Below are positions 20,156 to 34,695 of a stretch of DNA of 64,000 nt, one piece after another. The notes beneath the pieces were generated by a model, which searched no databases, had not been told where the DNA came from, and was given only the letters and a program-made list of their open reading frames with translations. This stretch comes from Steromphala cineraria. Lineage: Eukaryota > Mollusca > Gastropoda > Trochida > Trochidae. Both the position numbers and the translations under genes were made by a program. The stretch is from contig OU744735.1 of assembly GCA_916613615.1 (NCBI GenBank), positions 44,482,468-44,546,467 on the forward strand, read 5' to 3'. Numbering within the stretch: the stretch's first letter is position 1; each line of letters opens with the position of its first letter.

Positions 20156-21168
20156 TAGAACAGGTACCCTTTCTTTAACCTGAATTTCAACACATTTTAT
20201 CAAGAGTTGAAAACGATCAATAAAAAAGAACATTTTCAAACAAACGGTAAAACAACATTGCAAGAATGTCGTATGGAAGTGATTATATAGGTTATTGATA
20301 CTATAAACCTAAAAGTATATGTTATTGTCGTAAACAATTAGTCGTTGTGAAAATCTGATTTTGAAAAGTAAAGTACTAATTTGCTGCAAACATCCTTTAG
20401 TAAACTTAGAAAAGAGCATTATGCAGAAGCTTGCAGAGTAGGTTAATATCCAAAGTGTTATAGGAAAGATTTTATCAATATCATCTTTTAAACAGAAGTT
20501 ATCATCATTATGTTTTTTTACATTTTCCTTTTATCACATACATTCCGTCTTAAACAAAAATCCTCAGACTTATCATCTCGATAAATGAGTCATAACAGTA
20601 TCAAATAGTAAAAGTCATCTCTTCAAGCTTTTAACAAAAAGTCATAAATACTCAATTTTTTTCACAGACCAGACAACAAAGCTTGTTAAGTAATTTTTTC
20701 TTGTTACCCTCATCTTAACAATGACAAACAACCAGTGTGAACTGCTTATCGATTCTTGCATTACTTGTGAAGGGAGTCCATATGGTTACCTCAAGGGACA
20801 TCTTATATTTCACAACACACTGGTAGTGTGGGGGAGAAACATTAATCAATTGTTGATTTGTATTCATGCATGTGGGTGATGTACGGATGAAGCCTACTCA
20901 GTTCATATTAACAATGGCTAAGTTAATTTTAATAACATCAACATATTGAGATAAGTAAAGGCTACTTATATCTTTGCATTTTAATATTATATGGTGATTT
21001 GCTACCTTACAGATGTCATATCATGCTAACATTGGTGTATTGCAAACGTCATTGTTAAACGACGACGATGTGAATAGAGATGATAGTTTAATGTTTAAGT
21101 TCTTACTTATTGATTATTTTGTCAATTCTTCATTTAAAAATTCCTAACTTGACACTGATAACTTTCCA

Positions 21169-21290
21169 TAAGATAAGATAAGATAAGATAAGATAATCTC
21201 TTTTGTCCCAAAAGGGAAATTTGTTTTGTATAATTACATTTCTCCAGAAATGTGATGACAACTAATTACATAATTTTCAAAACAATTCAT
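21169..21290 (-). mobile_element. LINE 3' end with pentanucleotide tail (fragment)
   Basis: On the minus strand, ACAAATTTCCCTTTTGGGAC, then AAAAGAGATT, then repeated ATCTT units (about 21197-21169). A conserved T-rich, CCC/GGG hairpin followed by a short simple-repeat tail is characteristic of RTE/Rex-type LINE 3' ends. Only the extreme 3' end is visible. Confidence 0.5.
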
Positions 21291-22908
21291 ATAAAAGATA
21301 ATTCACATAGACTAGAATACATGCTGTACAACAATAATAGGTAATAACCTCCTTCAAACATTCACTACATTTCGTTTAGTTTTAAAGGAAATTTGCTTCC
21401 AATGCAAGAAATGCAACTACAATATATTGCTTTTCAAATTCAGAAACGCGATGATGATAGATACTTCATCAACTTGAAATGAGATGCATGTATGACTACA
21501 TCTACTGGATATTTCACTCTAAAATCTGGATGTGAAACGGGAGGGGAAAGCCTTATTCTGTACACTTTTTATTAAACAAACTTTATTTAATACACTTTCA
21601 ACATAAAAACAGTAGTGTAATATGATGTATCTTGAAAAATACAATCTCCTTCTTGATAGTGCACAGATATTTTGCAAAATATATTCATTTAGCATTGATC
21701 GGAACGATAACGACGGTGTTTTTATACATAACCTTTTTTAAATAGAAAATCAGTTACATTATCACATATATTTTTCAAAATATCCAAAAGTTCAGTGATT
21801 AAAAATATTAAAATGAGAATCGGACAATCCAGTCAATAGATGGAAATTATAATTATCAAATGGGAAGTAGAATCGATTTTGCGAGTGAAGCTAATTTAAT
21901 GGTAAAATCTTAAACACATTGATATATTTAATTAATGAAAAACAAAAATATATTCTTTATGACTTTTTGATATCAATTTCAACTGAATTGATTTGAAAGA
22001 TAAAACGTCTGACATTTTCAAATGTTACCTTTCATGTTTTTACTATTGTTTCTTTAATGATAAAGAAGATATGAACAATACGTTGTTATGTTATCTCAAT
22101 CAAAATCTCTACAAGACAAATTACTTTCATCTGAAAGTCTGAGTGTATTGTTACAATCACTTCAGGGAAAATATCTGTGACGAAAAAAAGGAAAGCTAAG
22201 GTGAAAATCAATTAACCTTAACCAACAGCAATGTAAATGCGTTTTTCCCCAAGTTGTTCTAGGGAAAGCCAGCCAGCTTCATGTTTCGTTATTGCAAATG
22301 TTTTCATGAGTAAAAACTATTGTTGTGGTAAAATCAATTGGATGTTGATGACATGAGTGGAAGACAGGAGTATCGATTATATCTACACAACAGTAACAAC
22401 ATAATGTTCAAGGTAGCTTTTTTTCACATCGATTGTTTTGTTGTGCTTTTGATCAAAGCTTAATAACAGTTTTTTTGTCACCGTTTTTTCTTCTCGAAGT
22501 CAGTGTGTGTTAATATTCATAATTCTTGCTCAGTTTGACAATCACTAATCCTTACATGTTTACATGATTATTTGAGTTAAACGTCAAATACCCTCACATA
22601 CACAGACAAAATCATATTGTTTTATATGTTTTGTTTTACCCTTTAATTTGATTATTTTGTTCCTCAGTAAACATAAGCTATAACATAGATTTTATAACTA
22701 TTCTGTCACAATTATAAAGTTTCAAGACACTAAATATCTGCCTCAGAAACTGATACTTATGAAAAGCCAAACAAATATAATGACTCATAACAGTTGATAA
22801 AGAAGAAATTGTCTTGTGTGCTTGCCTTAAAAAAATCTCTTATAAGATTGTTTTTATCGAAACGTCTCAAGATAATGACTTTGCTTGATAAATGGCATCT
22901 ATGTGCGT

Positions 22909-23215
22909 TATCTCAACGAACATTTGTATTAATGTTCCTTAATTAGTAAACACGTAATCGTGTGAAGTTACTCTTCTTTCATTTGAAGAGGTTCTGATTT
23001 CAATACCGGGATCTTCTTATTCACATAATTGCTTCACTTCAACTACTTCACAGCAAATGCAGTTGACTCCATATAATTATTTTGAAGGCTTAAACAAATT
23101 CTAGGATTTTATTGACACAATGAGAGGCTTATTAACAGTGTTAGGCTCTTACCAAGTAAAGTGTGTTTTCGTTTTCTAAAGTGAAATCTTGAATGTGATG
23201 TATGTAACAGAAGAA
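22909..23215. repeat. Block V, copy 2
   Basis: Partner of 19845-20155, same orientation, about 3.06 kb downstream. The TAATTAGTAAACAC motif and the TGTGAAGT/ACTTCACA pair are unchanged. Confidence 0.85.
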
Positions 23216-25324
23216 AATGATCCTTCATGATGACCTTCTGAAAGTCATTGCTCATTAACACCTAGGCACTAGTTGTGTTTATGCAGTTCATCAGTATATC
23301 TCAAAAATGCTATCTAATGTCTAATTTGAATGGTTTCTTTGAGGCAATATCACTTTTAATGCAGAACTGTAATCAGGCGAGTGTTAAATACACAGTATCC
23401 TTTTTATCAGACACATCGAAGGACACAACACCAGTACCTTGAGAATATAAATTGTTGCATAAATTCATACATCTTTCAAGAAGAGTAAGACAGTGTCCAA
23501 ACAGTGTATGAATATTAGCATATCGACAACAAGTGATGAAAGACCTTACAAAGAGCACATTGACAACATGCCAATATGTCTCTCGCTGCACGCAACGCTC
23601 TCTTGTAATAAAATAATCAGTGAATAATGTAACTGATTCAAACATCTGGCATTTCAAGAACGTTACACGTGAAGCAGCATCTGTATCTAGCCATTATCTT
23701 ACATTGACACACAGACAGTAATAACCGTTTATCGATCCGTTGCTTTTGTGTGAAGTGTCACTTCAACCAATTACTTTGGTTTCCTAATCATGTTATGGTA
23801 TAATAATTAGTAATGTGATGGTATATCATAATGACAATGTTTAAAATGTACATCCTTATGTAACAGTTTTCAACAGACATAACACCATTAGAAACTTACA
23901 ATGCATATTTCAATTAATCTATACAATCGACAACGTTTCAATTCTATTTATATCATACTTTTTTAGCAATTGAATAAAATGTCAGAAGTACGATGTATTG
24001 ATTGAGTGAACTTGTTACTGTCAATTATACAAATTGTGTATTCATGGAAGGATTAGCTAGCCAGACAGTAAATTGACTAGAATTAACCCCGTAACTTAAA
24101 TCAATCATTGAAGTCTGGCTTTGTTTCGCCTTCAATCTGTCAATTTCTCTGTGAATAACCTTCTAGAAATGTGATGCGTTCACCTTATTGTTATTTTATT
24201 TCTTATCGTAGATTATGGATCATTAAAGAATAGAAGTAGTGTACTCCTTTTCCTTTAGATGATATCCGTGAAGTTTGTGTATTAATCGTGTATATTTATC
24301 AATTAAGATTAATTTTATTTCCTACCTTCAATAGATTTACTCTGATTCAAATTCAAACCATTTCAGATTCTATGCATTTGTTAATTAGCTCTACTATCAG
24401 TTGGTGAGGAGGTTTTTATTTTACTTTCTAAATACCATATGTCTTACAATCTTGATTAACAATTGATAAGAGTAGAAGGGATTATCTTTATTAATGACTT
24501 TCTTATGATCACATAATGTTCATGTATAGATATAACATCATTATATAAGAATCATAATTATTATTATTATCAAAACATAACACATGGATAGACAAAGAGA
24601 AGCAATTTATTTTTGATTTATTTTATTTTTAATTTACCTTACTGTTTGTGATTGGAACATCTAAACATCTTTCTTCATATACAATTTCATTTTTAGATTT
24701 GAAACCTTCTTGTACCGTTTTGTTCAACTCTGAGTGATAACAGAATCATTTTTATCTTCTAATGAAAACAAAACTATCTGCAAATGAACTGTTGATCAGA
24801 TATTTTAATCCATTAACTTTTTACAACTTTGCAGTCTTCCAATACTAATTGGATTACTTTTTGGCGAATCCTAGATTTATTTCACAGAAGGTAACAGCGT
24901 TCAATTTTTATTGTTCTCATTTAAAGAAATTGTTGAAAGGGAATTTCCTTTAAGACATTATGGTTACCAAGATTTCTTTTGGGAATAATAAACTGCTGAA
25001 AAAGAATTAAGTGTGAGTGACTCTCTTACATTAAACAAACCAACTTTCATTTAACAGTATGATTTATCGCACATCATGTATCAGATTTGATACAATATCA
25101 AATATTTAAAAACAAATATACTATAAAGCATCATTTAATCTTTGTACCAATACACAAACCAAATAAAGACATAAATTTGTCAACAAAACAGTTCACATTA
25201 TGACCTTCACTGAGACCCCTGGAACCTGTGTTTCCTCATATTAACCTGTATAAGTTTATTTCTAGGAGAACAAAGTATTGTAAAGCATGCCTACCATCTG
25301 AACATGATAGAATCGAACCAACAA

Positions 25325-25480
25325 GATGCCAACACTTGATGTCAGAAAAACTGTTACCACTCTCCAATAACACAATAATCAAGGTCTTCCCATTAATGAT
25401 GCATATGCTTCATCGAGCAGACACGAAAAGAACATTACTTGTTGATCAATTGATCTTCATTACCCTTTCCATAACAATAT
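25325..25480. repeat. Blocks W and U, copy at 25.4 kb
   Basis: GATGCCAACACTTGATG begins block W. GCTTCATCGAGCAGACACGA then AAAGAACATTACTTGTTGAT is block U. W and U are adjacent here and at 31.3-31.5 kb, so they form one unit. Confidence 0.65.
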
Positions 25481-26756
25481 TTTACATGCTCTTGTGGTAG
25501 ATGTATTGATTCATGGGTCTGTTACCGAATCGTCAGGGAAATGACTTTCTAAGTTGCATAGCTTGTACCCGACCATTTCCTAATGTATAAATATAAGATA
25601 TGGTAGACTACATTTGATCTATGAAATATTTAAAATAATTATTACCTTCATTTATATCATTCTATTTCTTGCTAGACTTTCTAGACTGTATAAAGGCTGC
25701 TATAGAGTCAATAGTACATTCATTAACCTGTTTATATCGTTAATCTAACAGTTGAATAAGGGTTACCTATCAATTGGATTAATTTCAATATCATGTATAC
25801 AAGACCAATCTTATATGAAAAGCAATTTCTTAATCTCATCTATAAAACAATGATCGAAATTCTGTCTTTTGATTCACATCAAATTTCGTTCTTCTTTAAT
25901 TATTTCTTTTCTTGATTTCTCTTGCTTTTCCGAACTGGATCCATTATATTGTGAAACCATAATTGACATATCGTTTTCTTCAGGAAGTTAAAATACAAAA
26001 TGTTCTGTTTGGAAATGGAAAAAATGCTTTCACTTCAGAATGTTAAAGAAAGAATGTAAAAAAGAGGGGAAACTCTTCAATCAAATAGACAAATAAAAAA
26101 GTTGAAAAGTGACCTTAACCTATTTAAACAAGTTATTTCTTTCTCTTCTTGTTACTGTGAAATACAGACAATTCTAAATGATAAAGAAGTGGTGACAACA
26201 ACCTGATACTAAACTAAAATATATTTTCTCCCTAAAAACATAACATCTTTTGATACATAACCAATGTTTTAATGTAAAACAGCTAATAATGATCATAATG
26301 ATTAACATTAATGAAAATGATGAATCCATTTAATTACTATATAAGTTGCTAATTGTCAAAACAGATTAACAAAAGGGTAGTTTTGAGGCAATTTCTATCT
26401 ACATATTTTGTTTTGGTTTACATGTGTTAAATAACCATTCCAAAACCATAGTTCTTGATCGCCTTGTCATTTTGATATTTGACATTATTAGACAGATCGC
26501 AATATTTTTGTGAAATTCAGATTTCAGCAGAAATACATTGTCTTTATACAAAGGAACAAATAGTACTTAGATCTAAAGCTGTTGATCACTTATGAATGAT
26601 TTTGTTGAGAAAAATAAAGATTAGTGTTTTGAAATTTTAAACCCCTGGTCACTTCAATGCCCTGTCACTTGTTACTTCATCTGATAGGCATGACATAAGA
26701 ACATGTTACTGCACAAGATGCCTTGTGTCTTGTGCCATACTATGCCAAGATGCCTC

Positions 26757-27010
26757 AAAGACATTCCAAATTACATGTTATTTGCAATAGAATACAACGT
26801 AAAGTGAACAAATTCAAGGTACGTAGCTGTATCTACGTATACATTGTAACAATCATGGTTTAATCATTAGATATGAAACTGTTTTTGGTCATTTAATCAA
26901 TTAACTAAAGCCACTTTAGAAGAGAAAGCTAGGGTCATTGGTAAGCTGTCGGTCATTTCAGTGGCTTATCGGTAATCATGATAGCTCAAGGCCTTTTTCC
27001 GCACTTTCAT
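26757..27010. repeat. Blocks X and Y, copy 1
   Basis: X (26757-26845) shares CCAAATTACATG, GTGAACAAATT and GGTACG-x-AGCTGTA with 50959-51042. Y (about 26945-27010) shares GTCATTTCAG, ATCATG-x-TAGC and CTCAA-x-GCCTT with 30365-30430. Confidence 0.6.
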
Positions 27011-29079
27011 CTACTTGATAAAGTCTTATTGGTCAGTTTGACTCATCGTATGCTTTACTGTCCATTGATAGTAATGTACACTTTCTCAGTTATAATAAAT
27101 AAGATGTTTTGAGGATGCAGATAAAAATAGATGAAAGTACAATATTATGACATCTGAATGTCTTCAGTGTTACCAGTGGTAATTAAGTTTTTGTGTGGAA
27201 ACAGTTGCATATTTTCTGCATTTTCTATATCCTTCATTTGAAATGAAATTACATTTTTATAATCATCATCATTTACACATTGCGGGAAAAATGTAATCAT
27301 GAAAATCTGTTTACATACAAAGTAATCACTGCATGGTTTTGCCATATCAAAATTCCATCATACAAATGTTGATTTACAGTTTCGAGTTTAGAAGATATTA
27401 ATTCATAATAATAATAACTCATACGAATTGAAGGTCATGTTTGATTCCTTTTTCAGACTATAGATATCTTCCAGCACAAACGAAAAAACTTTACTTTGTT
27501 AATCAACTTGGAGCGACATAGAAGCAATTTCTCTTCTTAAGAAGACACAATTATCTGAAAATGAACTCTTGATAAGTTTATTTGTGTCCATTCACATCTT
27601 TCAGTTGATGGCTTTTTAAACTGATTGAATTCCTGGTCACGTAAGTCATTGCCTTGCCACCTTATGATTTTAAATTGATATCATAGCTCATTCGATTTAG
27701 CAATAACATTTAGAATTGCATTTTAATGTCATTGAGGAATTTGCGGGATTATCTATTGAAACTCTGCCAAGACAATATTTTCTTCCTAAAACTGTAAAAC
27801 AATGACAAAAGTCGAATTGAATTAATTCAAACACAAATCAAAATGATTTAAACAAATCCAAATTATTTCAAAACATTCAAGAAATTCGCTTTAAAGAAAT
27901 TTGATACTGTGAATATCTAACTGTGTGATTCAGCAAGTTTCTCTACGCGTTCTTTTCACAGGTATATTTTTCTTTAGGTCTATCTTTCTAACGTATCCAT
28001 GACAACTTGTAAAGAAATTGACACATCCTTTTCTTTAAGTAGAAAGGTGGCAGATTAATTTTGTTGAGGCATTTTTTCAGAAAATTTAAAAATACAATTG
28101 ATTGAAAGTGTACAATTTAAGAAAAGGTTTTTCGTAAAAGAGAAGAAAACGATCCTGTTAATCAAAACCTTACTTCCTGAAAAAGCGGACTTCATTTTAG
28201 TTAAAAGCTTCATTGTATTTCCTTATTTGACACCCAAAACTATGAATAGAACATAAAAACAAACAAAAACAAGATTAAAACGCCCAAAACGGTTCATTCA
28301 TTACATCTTTTATATTGATCGTTTGATCAATTTACATATCGTTGTTATTGGGTAGAACAAAATCAGATCTGTTTTAGATGATAAAAATGCAATAACTTAA
28401 ACATGTATAAAAAGACAGATGATTCTAAAAAGAGCAAAATTATTATCCTCCTCAAACACATTTCCAAAGATGAATAATGATTCAAAATATTATATTCTTA
28501 TTTTGATTTGTTTTAGTTAGAGCATGTACCTTGAGAAAAAGAACAGCGCACTTCACCCAATGACGAAATTACCACCAAGTGCTTAACCTATTGAAGGCTA
28601 TGTGCACCCTTACATGATCGTATATTTATCTTTTTGATACTAAGTGGAATATAATAGGCTTATACACCTGACATGATAATTGGCAGGTATTGTAATGATG
28701 TTGCTAAAGGTTACCTCTTCGTTAAATATTGATCACATTACATTATGTATTCTTTATTGTCAAAGGCTACGATCGTCAAAATTTTAAAAGACATTCACAC
28801 ACCTCACCTTTGTAAAATAAACACATTTCGTTATTTACAGTTTGCTAAGAGTATCAAATGGTTTTGTTTTCATCTTGCTGAGAATGTCAAAATGTCAATT
28901 ATTACTAAAACCAAAATTGGAATAAAAAACATCTCTATTATTTGTTCTCTATTTCTCTTAGAGCATACGCTTGACGGCGTGGATATATCAGCAGTTCTTT
29001 GAAGTGTACATATGAAACACTTACATCAATACAGAATACGCTTAACAATAACCATTAGCCAGCAAAACGGATATGTTCA

Positions 29080-29295
29080 TAGCTCTTAATTGACATGTAA
29101 ACCTGATGAAATAGACATGTACGCAACAGGGAAGCTTTTAATCAATTGATCAACAATTTATCAGCTCGTTTCCGTTTAAAGCCTGAACAGAAACGTTGAT
29201 TAACTTCACACTTGGTTAGACCGCTGCTTCGTACGTCCTCACTGAACTCTGGTGTATAATGTGGACGGGAGGGGAAACTAATGGGGCAAAACATT
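29080..29295. repeat. Block R, copy 1
   Basis: Core GAAACGTTGATTAACTTCAC followed by ACTTGGTTAGA, preceded by a TTATCAGC and GTTT-rich stretch. The longer match to copy 3 (38510-38730) includes GATGAAATAGA and GGGAAGCTT upstream. Confidence 0.8.
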
Positions 29296-29931
29296 GATCT
29301 TCTATATCGCATTGAGTTTACATGTAAATTATTTTCCAGGCGATGCATTTAATGTGTATCCTTAATTAACTGATATGTGCTTCTAAGATGCACAGGCGCC
29401 ATTCGTTAATATTCTATTTTTTCGAAATCAATTATAGATTAATTGATGCATTTTCAATAACAACATGTTAATGCATCACATATATGATATTTAAGATCTT
29501 ATGTTCATAATAAACCCAAGTCTATATGACGATCTTTTAAAGGGAAGCATCTTTTTTTACTGAAACTCACACATCTCAAGACTCAAACCAAATATTTTGA
29601 CAGACAGATATTGTATTTCAGTCTCACCTCATAATCACAAAATAGAATAAAGCGTCTCAGTAAAATGTGAGCCACTCCATGTATCAGAGACTATAAAAGT
29701 AGAATAATATTTACAAAGTAATCGATACCAATCCGTAATTGTGGACAAAATAACACGTAATTTGGCCACTGACCGCCATTTTGCATATCTTCCAATCGTG
29801 AAAGTTTTGTAGAGATCGTAGGATCACTTTATTTCTTATCAAATGGCCCATTTATATCACATATCTTCACCAATTTTGCATGATGTTATAATCAAAATTT
29901 TTAAAAGTATCTCAGTTGTTGGAATAGTCAA

Positions 29932-29990
29932 CTTCTTTATTGCACTACTGCGACGTTTCGATGAAGACATTCATTTATCGAGCAGGTGAT
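29932..29990. repeat. Fragment related to the 2230-2372 element
   Basis: CAACTTCTTTATTGCACTA followed by CTGCGACGTTTCG matches the reverse complement of the inner right end of the element at 2230-2372. The rest has diverged and no second end was found. Confidence 0.4.
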
Positions 29991-30364
29991 CATGATGAGA
30001 AAGACAAAAGTATAGACATTTCCATGAACTCAACAAATTCTGAAATGAAACTTAATAAAAGCGTCATGATGAGAGCAAAAGTGATTCATATTGAAAAAAT
30101 ATATTCTCCCCCAGGATCCATTAAATCCGCGAATTAGCATGTTGTATGTAGCTTTGTGGTTCCCTTACAATACGCGAGATTGGAGTTATACTGGCAGAAT
30201 GGTTTACCTAAATGGATTGTATGGTACATGTATCTAAAATCTTTGTGGTTGAAAACCTAAAAGATAATAAAATGATCAATTTAATATTTGCAAGCAGTTA
30301 AGGTAATTAAATCCAATATCGCTGGCTACTGTAGAAAATCGAGCTAAAGTTCACTTGTATTATG

Positions 30365-30430
30365 TCAATCATTTCAGCGTTTTTTCACTCATGGTAGCGG
30401 CTCAAAGCCTTAATCTGCATTTCACATTTA
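30365..30430. repeat. Block Y, copy 2
   Basis: Partner of about 26945-27010; no adjacent X is found. Confidence 0.55.
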
Positions 30431-31329
30431 CTGTTAATTTGTGACATAAAATATATGATTGATCAACATTTAAAAGTTGGAATGTTTCCGATCTACTGAT
30501 TGTGTTTGATTGTAAAAATAGTTAGGTAAGTAATAAGACTTGTGTGCCATATTGAAAACTATTGACACAGTATGGTTATTCTCATTTGCTAAGGTATTCT
30601 TATGACCGTGTCATTGCATTTGAGCTCTGATAAAAGCATTCTTGCTTATTCAGCTGATGAGATTAACAAATACATTCCTTATGCCTTATATTTTTAAGAT
30701 TTTGTGGCAATCCCAGTATTATTAATATTCTAAATTCGGGTGAAATTTCATATTTCATTCTCTCTGTAACAAGGACCCATTTTGATATTTACACAATACA
30801 TTTCAATTATAACACGTTACTGCAATTAATAAAATAGTCCCTAATAAGAAAGGCACTCGAATCTTCTCCAGAAATAGACTACAATCAATCGCTAAACTTA
30901 TCAACGAGAATAGCAACCTCAATTAAGGAAAAGATACGTGCCTCCACGCTCAGAAGTATCGAAGACATGTCCTGATTTTTTTCTAGTAGTCGATAATGAA
31001 GTTGAGGTACAAGTACCTGTCATCAAATCGACCAATTGACGAACGTAACGAAAATAGTAGATGTTTGTTTTCGAAAGATAGCCAAATGGTATTTTCGTAT
31101 ATTTAGGATATATCGTACACACCATTTAGGCTAGAGTAAATTATGGATAGTTTGGCTTACATACGTTTGTTACTTGATACCATATCATAGAATAGTCTTG
31201 TACTGCAAAAGACAAATGAGATTACTTCTTGAATGGCCTAAAGGTACCACAAACAAAAGTGACAACCCTACAGAAATGTTAAATAAAATGAAGGTAGTGA
31301 ATATGCTACTACACAGAGAAATGTCGATA

Positions 31330-31485
31330 ATATGCCAACACTTTGTTTTCATGCATGTAAAACCATGCAACACCCTCTATCAACAAACAATCAACTACGT
31401 CTTTAATAATGCATAATGCTTCACGGACTGACAAGAAAAGAACATCACTCGTGCATCAAAGAACTCATTATCATTGTTTTAACAG
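31330..31485. repeat. Blocks W and U, copy at 31.4 kb
   Basis: ATGCCAACACTTTGTTTTCA starts W and GCTTCACGGACTGACAAGAA starts U, in the same order and spacing as at 25.3-25.5 kb. Confidence 0.65.
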
Positions 31486-32404
31486 CGACAAGTGCAAAAT
31501 GCAAAACAATATCTTCTGTGACATTTTGACAGCGTTGCGTATTAGATGGCGTTTGCATATTATGTCATGGATCAAAAGCAACAATAATTGTCAACGTATC
31601 ACATAGTTCTTTTCACATCCATGCTTATTTCAAAATCAGGAATTTCCAATCAAGATAAAAAATAATGAAAAGAATTTAAGGTAAAAAATATACGTCTGTA
31701 ATAAGCATAAGAATCTGACCTCGAAAACATTGAAAGAACTTCCTGAAAGTTTTTACTATACGATCGCAGTGCATTGATAAAGCCCCTGCAAATGAATAGC
31801 TTGATGTGTATACATATCTTTTCATTAAACAAACTCATAATCATATATAAAGTTAATAAACATTATACAAATAATCATATATATTATGATATACGATATT
31901 CGTGATAATCAATGACAAAAGCACATATAAGTTTAGAATCTTAAATACCAGTACAATATAGTTAGTATTTTGAATTTGATATTATAAAAGCAATAGATTT
32001 CTTAAACCAAAATATATAATCTTATTAGGAGTATAAATTAAGTAGTGAAATAGTATTTGCACACAAGTTGTCTTTGGGTAAGAACAAAAAGACGTCGACC
32101 TCAAGAATTACAACTTTGCTGTGTTAGTGTCTCAATGCTAAACACAGACTTTTCAACGTTATTCATTATAGATAAGATAAAGAGGTAATTTTCCAACAGG
32201 AGTGCTTCCTTACATCAATGATATTCATCTTGTCTTTGACTGTGGTAAGCAAGGTCAAGTTAAACAAGGTTTGAAGGTTGGATCGCATAGAATTCCATAG
32301 AGTACTTCTTGTCGTTAGAGAGAGCAAACAGAAAAGAAAATGTGGTTCTGATTAATTACATACACCAATGCACAGCTTAAATTGGTAATGATTGATAGTG
32401 CCAT

Positions 32405-32490
32405 AGAGATGCCAACACGTTACTTCATGCCTGTAAAACTGTGACATGAGGAAACTCTCTCATAACAAAACAATCAATTATGTATATTCT
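32405..32490. repeat. Block W, single copy
   Basis: GATGCCAACACGTTACTTCA, TGCCTGTAAAACTGTGACAT and AACAAAACAATCAATTATG align with W at 31.33 kb. U is not found after it. A shorter piece (TGCCAACACTTTGTTTTGTA) occurs at about 51826. Confidence 0.6.
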
Positions 32491-33534
32491 ACAAATCGGA
32501 GAAATTGCGTTACTTTTTTAAAAGGACAATAGTCTAACATTGTCTTGTATGTACAAATAAACAAGTTGTTTTCTGCGTTAACACGTTTGAAGTTGAAATA
32601 GCTTATCCGTGCCCTTTGAAGCGTGCTTCCTTTAAAAGAAATTCTGCACACAAAAAACGTTTTCTAATAGCATTTCTTGTTCAACATCGCAATAATCTAA
32701 CACTGTCTTATATGTACATGTAAACAAGTTTTTTTGATGCGTTAACACGTGTGAAGTTGACTTAGCTTATCCGTGCCCTTTAAGCGTGTTTTCTTTGACA
32801 GAAATCCTCGACAAACAGTGTTCCTGTTTGTGAGATTGTGGGAACATTTCTTAGGGTATTTGTCAGGTATTTTAACGAATGAACTGTTCAAAGCATGATG
32901 TTCTGTGAAGAGTAGCAGGTGGAAATGAGGAATAACCAGCTGTTTCAATACGCTACTATGCCTTACAAAAAGTATATTCTTTTCAAATTATGCCACGATT
33001 TTACTCCAATGAACAGGTAAGTTTTTTGGGCAAAATAAAGAGGGCAGATGTGATACATTTCTTGAAGTTTGACACTTTCCAGGATGCAATTTTGTATGTG
33101 CAGGTATAGACATGGTGCTAAAAAAAAATAGAGAAAAACATCATTTCTCATCAAATTCAGTTCTTGTCAATTTCAAATTGTACTTCTCACTCTATTGAAA
33201 ATTAAAAAGCTGATATTGAATGCTATATGTTTAAAAAATATCTTCGAGAACACTTGCCTCTATTTAGCAAGGAATAAATCCTTCTATTTCTAAAATGCGT
33301 TTAGACATTACTGTTTCTGCACATGCGCAAACAAGCATGCATCATAACGTTTGGCGTATTTCATTAAATTGTTCTACTAAATTTGAGGGGGGGGGGTATT
33401 TCAACGGATCAGATAACCTTGTTTCAACAATTGTTTGAACGCGTGCAATAGGCTGTCATGTCATAAATTGTCTACGAGAGAGAAGATTAGGTTCACAACA
33501 TGCATTTGCTACGGTTACAGCCTGCTGGTCTTAT

Positions 33535-33700
33535 AGACATGTAGACTGAAAGATAGACATGAATGCAGCTTTGGTCAACAGATTCATCAGCTTTCGGTTT
33601 AGCTTGTACAGAAACGCTGATTAACTTCAAATTTGTTAGATCACTTACCCCTTACACACACTTACGAGTATTAAGGCGATAGCAGGGAAATCATATGATG
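33535..33700. repeat. Block R, copy 2
   Basis: Contains CATCAGCTTTCGGTTTAGC and TACAGAAACGCTGATTAACT, aligned with the cores of copies 1 and 3. It is the most diverged of the three. Confidence 0.75.
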
Positions 33701-34695
33701 ATAACGAAATATCAATCTATTTATATTCAACTTTCCAAAAAGGTGAAAAACTTGCATGTTTGCCTATGTCAGCACTCAGCAGCAGGTTAAACATTGCACT
33801 TAATTTGCTTAATATTGACTTTGTGTTATATCTTGTCGTTGGACTTCTAATAGATTATCATTAGTTTATGAATAAAATTATTATAGTTTAATGCATGAAT
33901 GAATTGTCAACAATATATTAACTAAAGTTGATATTATGATGTAAGAATATCAACTTTGAAGAATCAATGAGTGTAGTTTACATGTTCATTATCAATCAAT
34001 AACTAATGATCTTGTTAGACGAAATTGATTCTCTTAAGCTACATTGCCGACCAACAGATTGAAGGTCATTTCCATGACAATCAATTGAATGTAAATAAAC
34101 TTGACAGACAGACGGTTTGGGAGTCACAGAACTTCTGAGGCGCAGAACAGTGGGAATAGATAATTGAGGCGGTTAAGAATCGTTGCAGACAACAAAATAG
34201 ATCTTATCTGAGTGCTTGTAATGTTAGGTATTTGCAAGACGCATGTTCTATCCATGTCTTGGTTGAGAAGGGTATGTCATGATAAATGTACAAGGTACAT
34301 GTCCTTGAAGTCAACCATAGAATTGAGAGTCGGTCAAGAACACATGGTATTTTGTGAATGATTTTATACTTATGTTTGCATACACATTAGGTAGTTTATT
34401 CTTTAAGATATGTAATCGATTGTAAAACATCTGTATTTGCGATCATGTTGTGTGCATATTGATATTATATTTTTGTTTTTTATGCAATTTAATATTTAGC
34501 TTCAGGTACAGTGTAATTTTTAAAGTATAGATTTGGTTTCTTCATGTCAACACAATTCATGATAGAAGAACTCATTTTTGAGACAAGTTTTTTTTCATAA
34601 CTGATAGGTTCAGTGCATATCTAAAATTTCAATTTAATTCTTTTTTTATAACAAATATCGCTTATAACATTGGAACTCGGTCAGTGATTCTTGTA

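Larger units (their letters stand above)
20156..26756. other. Non-coding, AT-rich stretch
   Basis: Holds the LINE 3' end at 21169, block V copy 2 and the W-U block at 25.3 kb. Between these I see only AT-rich sequence with short frames lacking any family feature. Confidence 0.5.
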
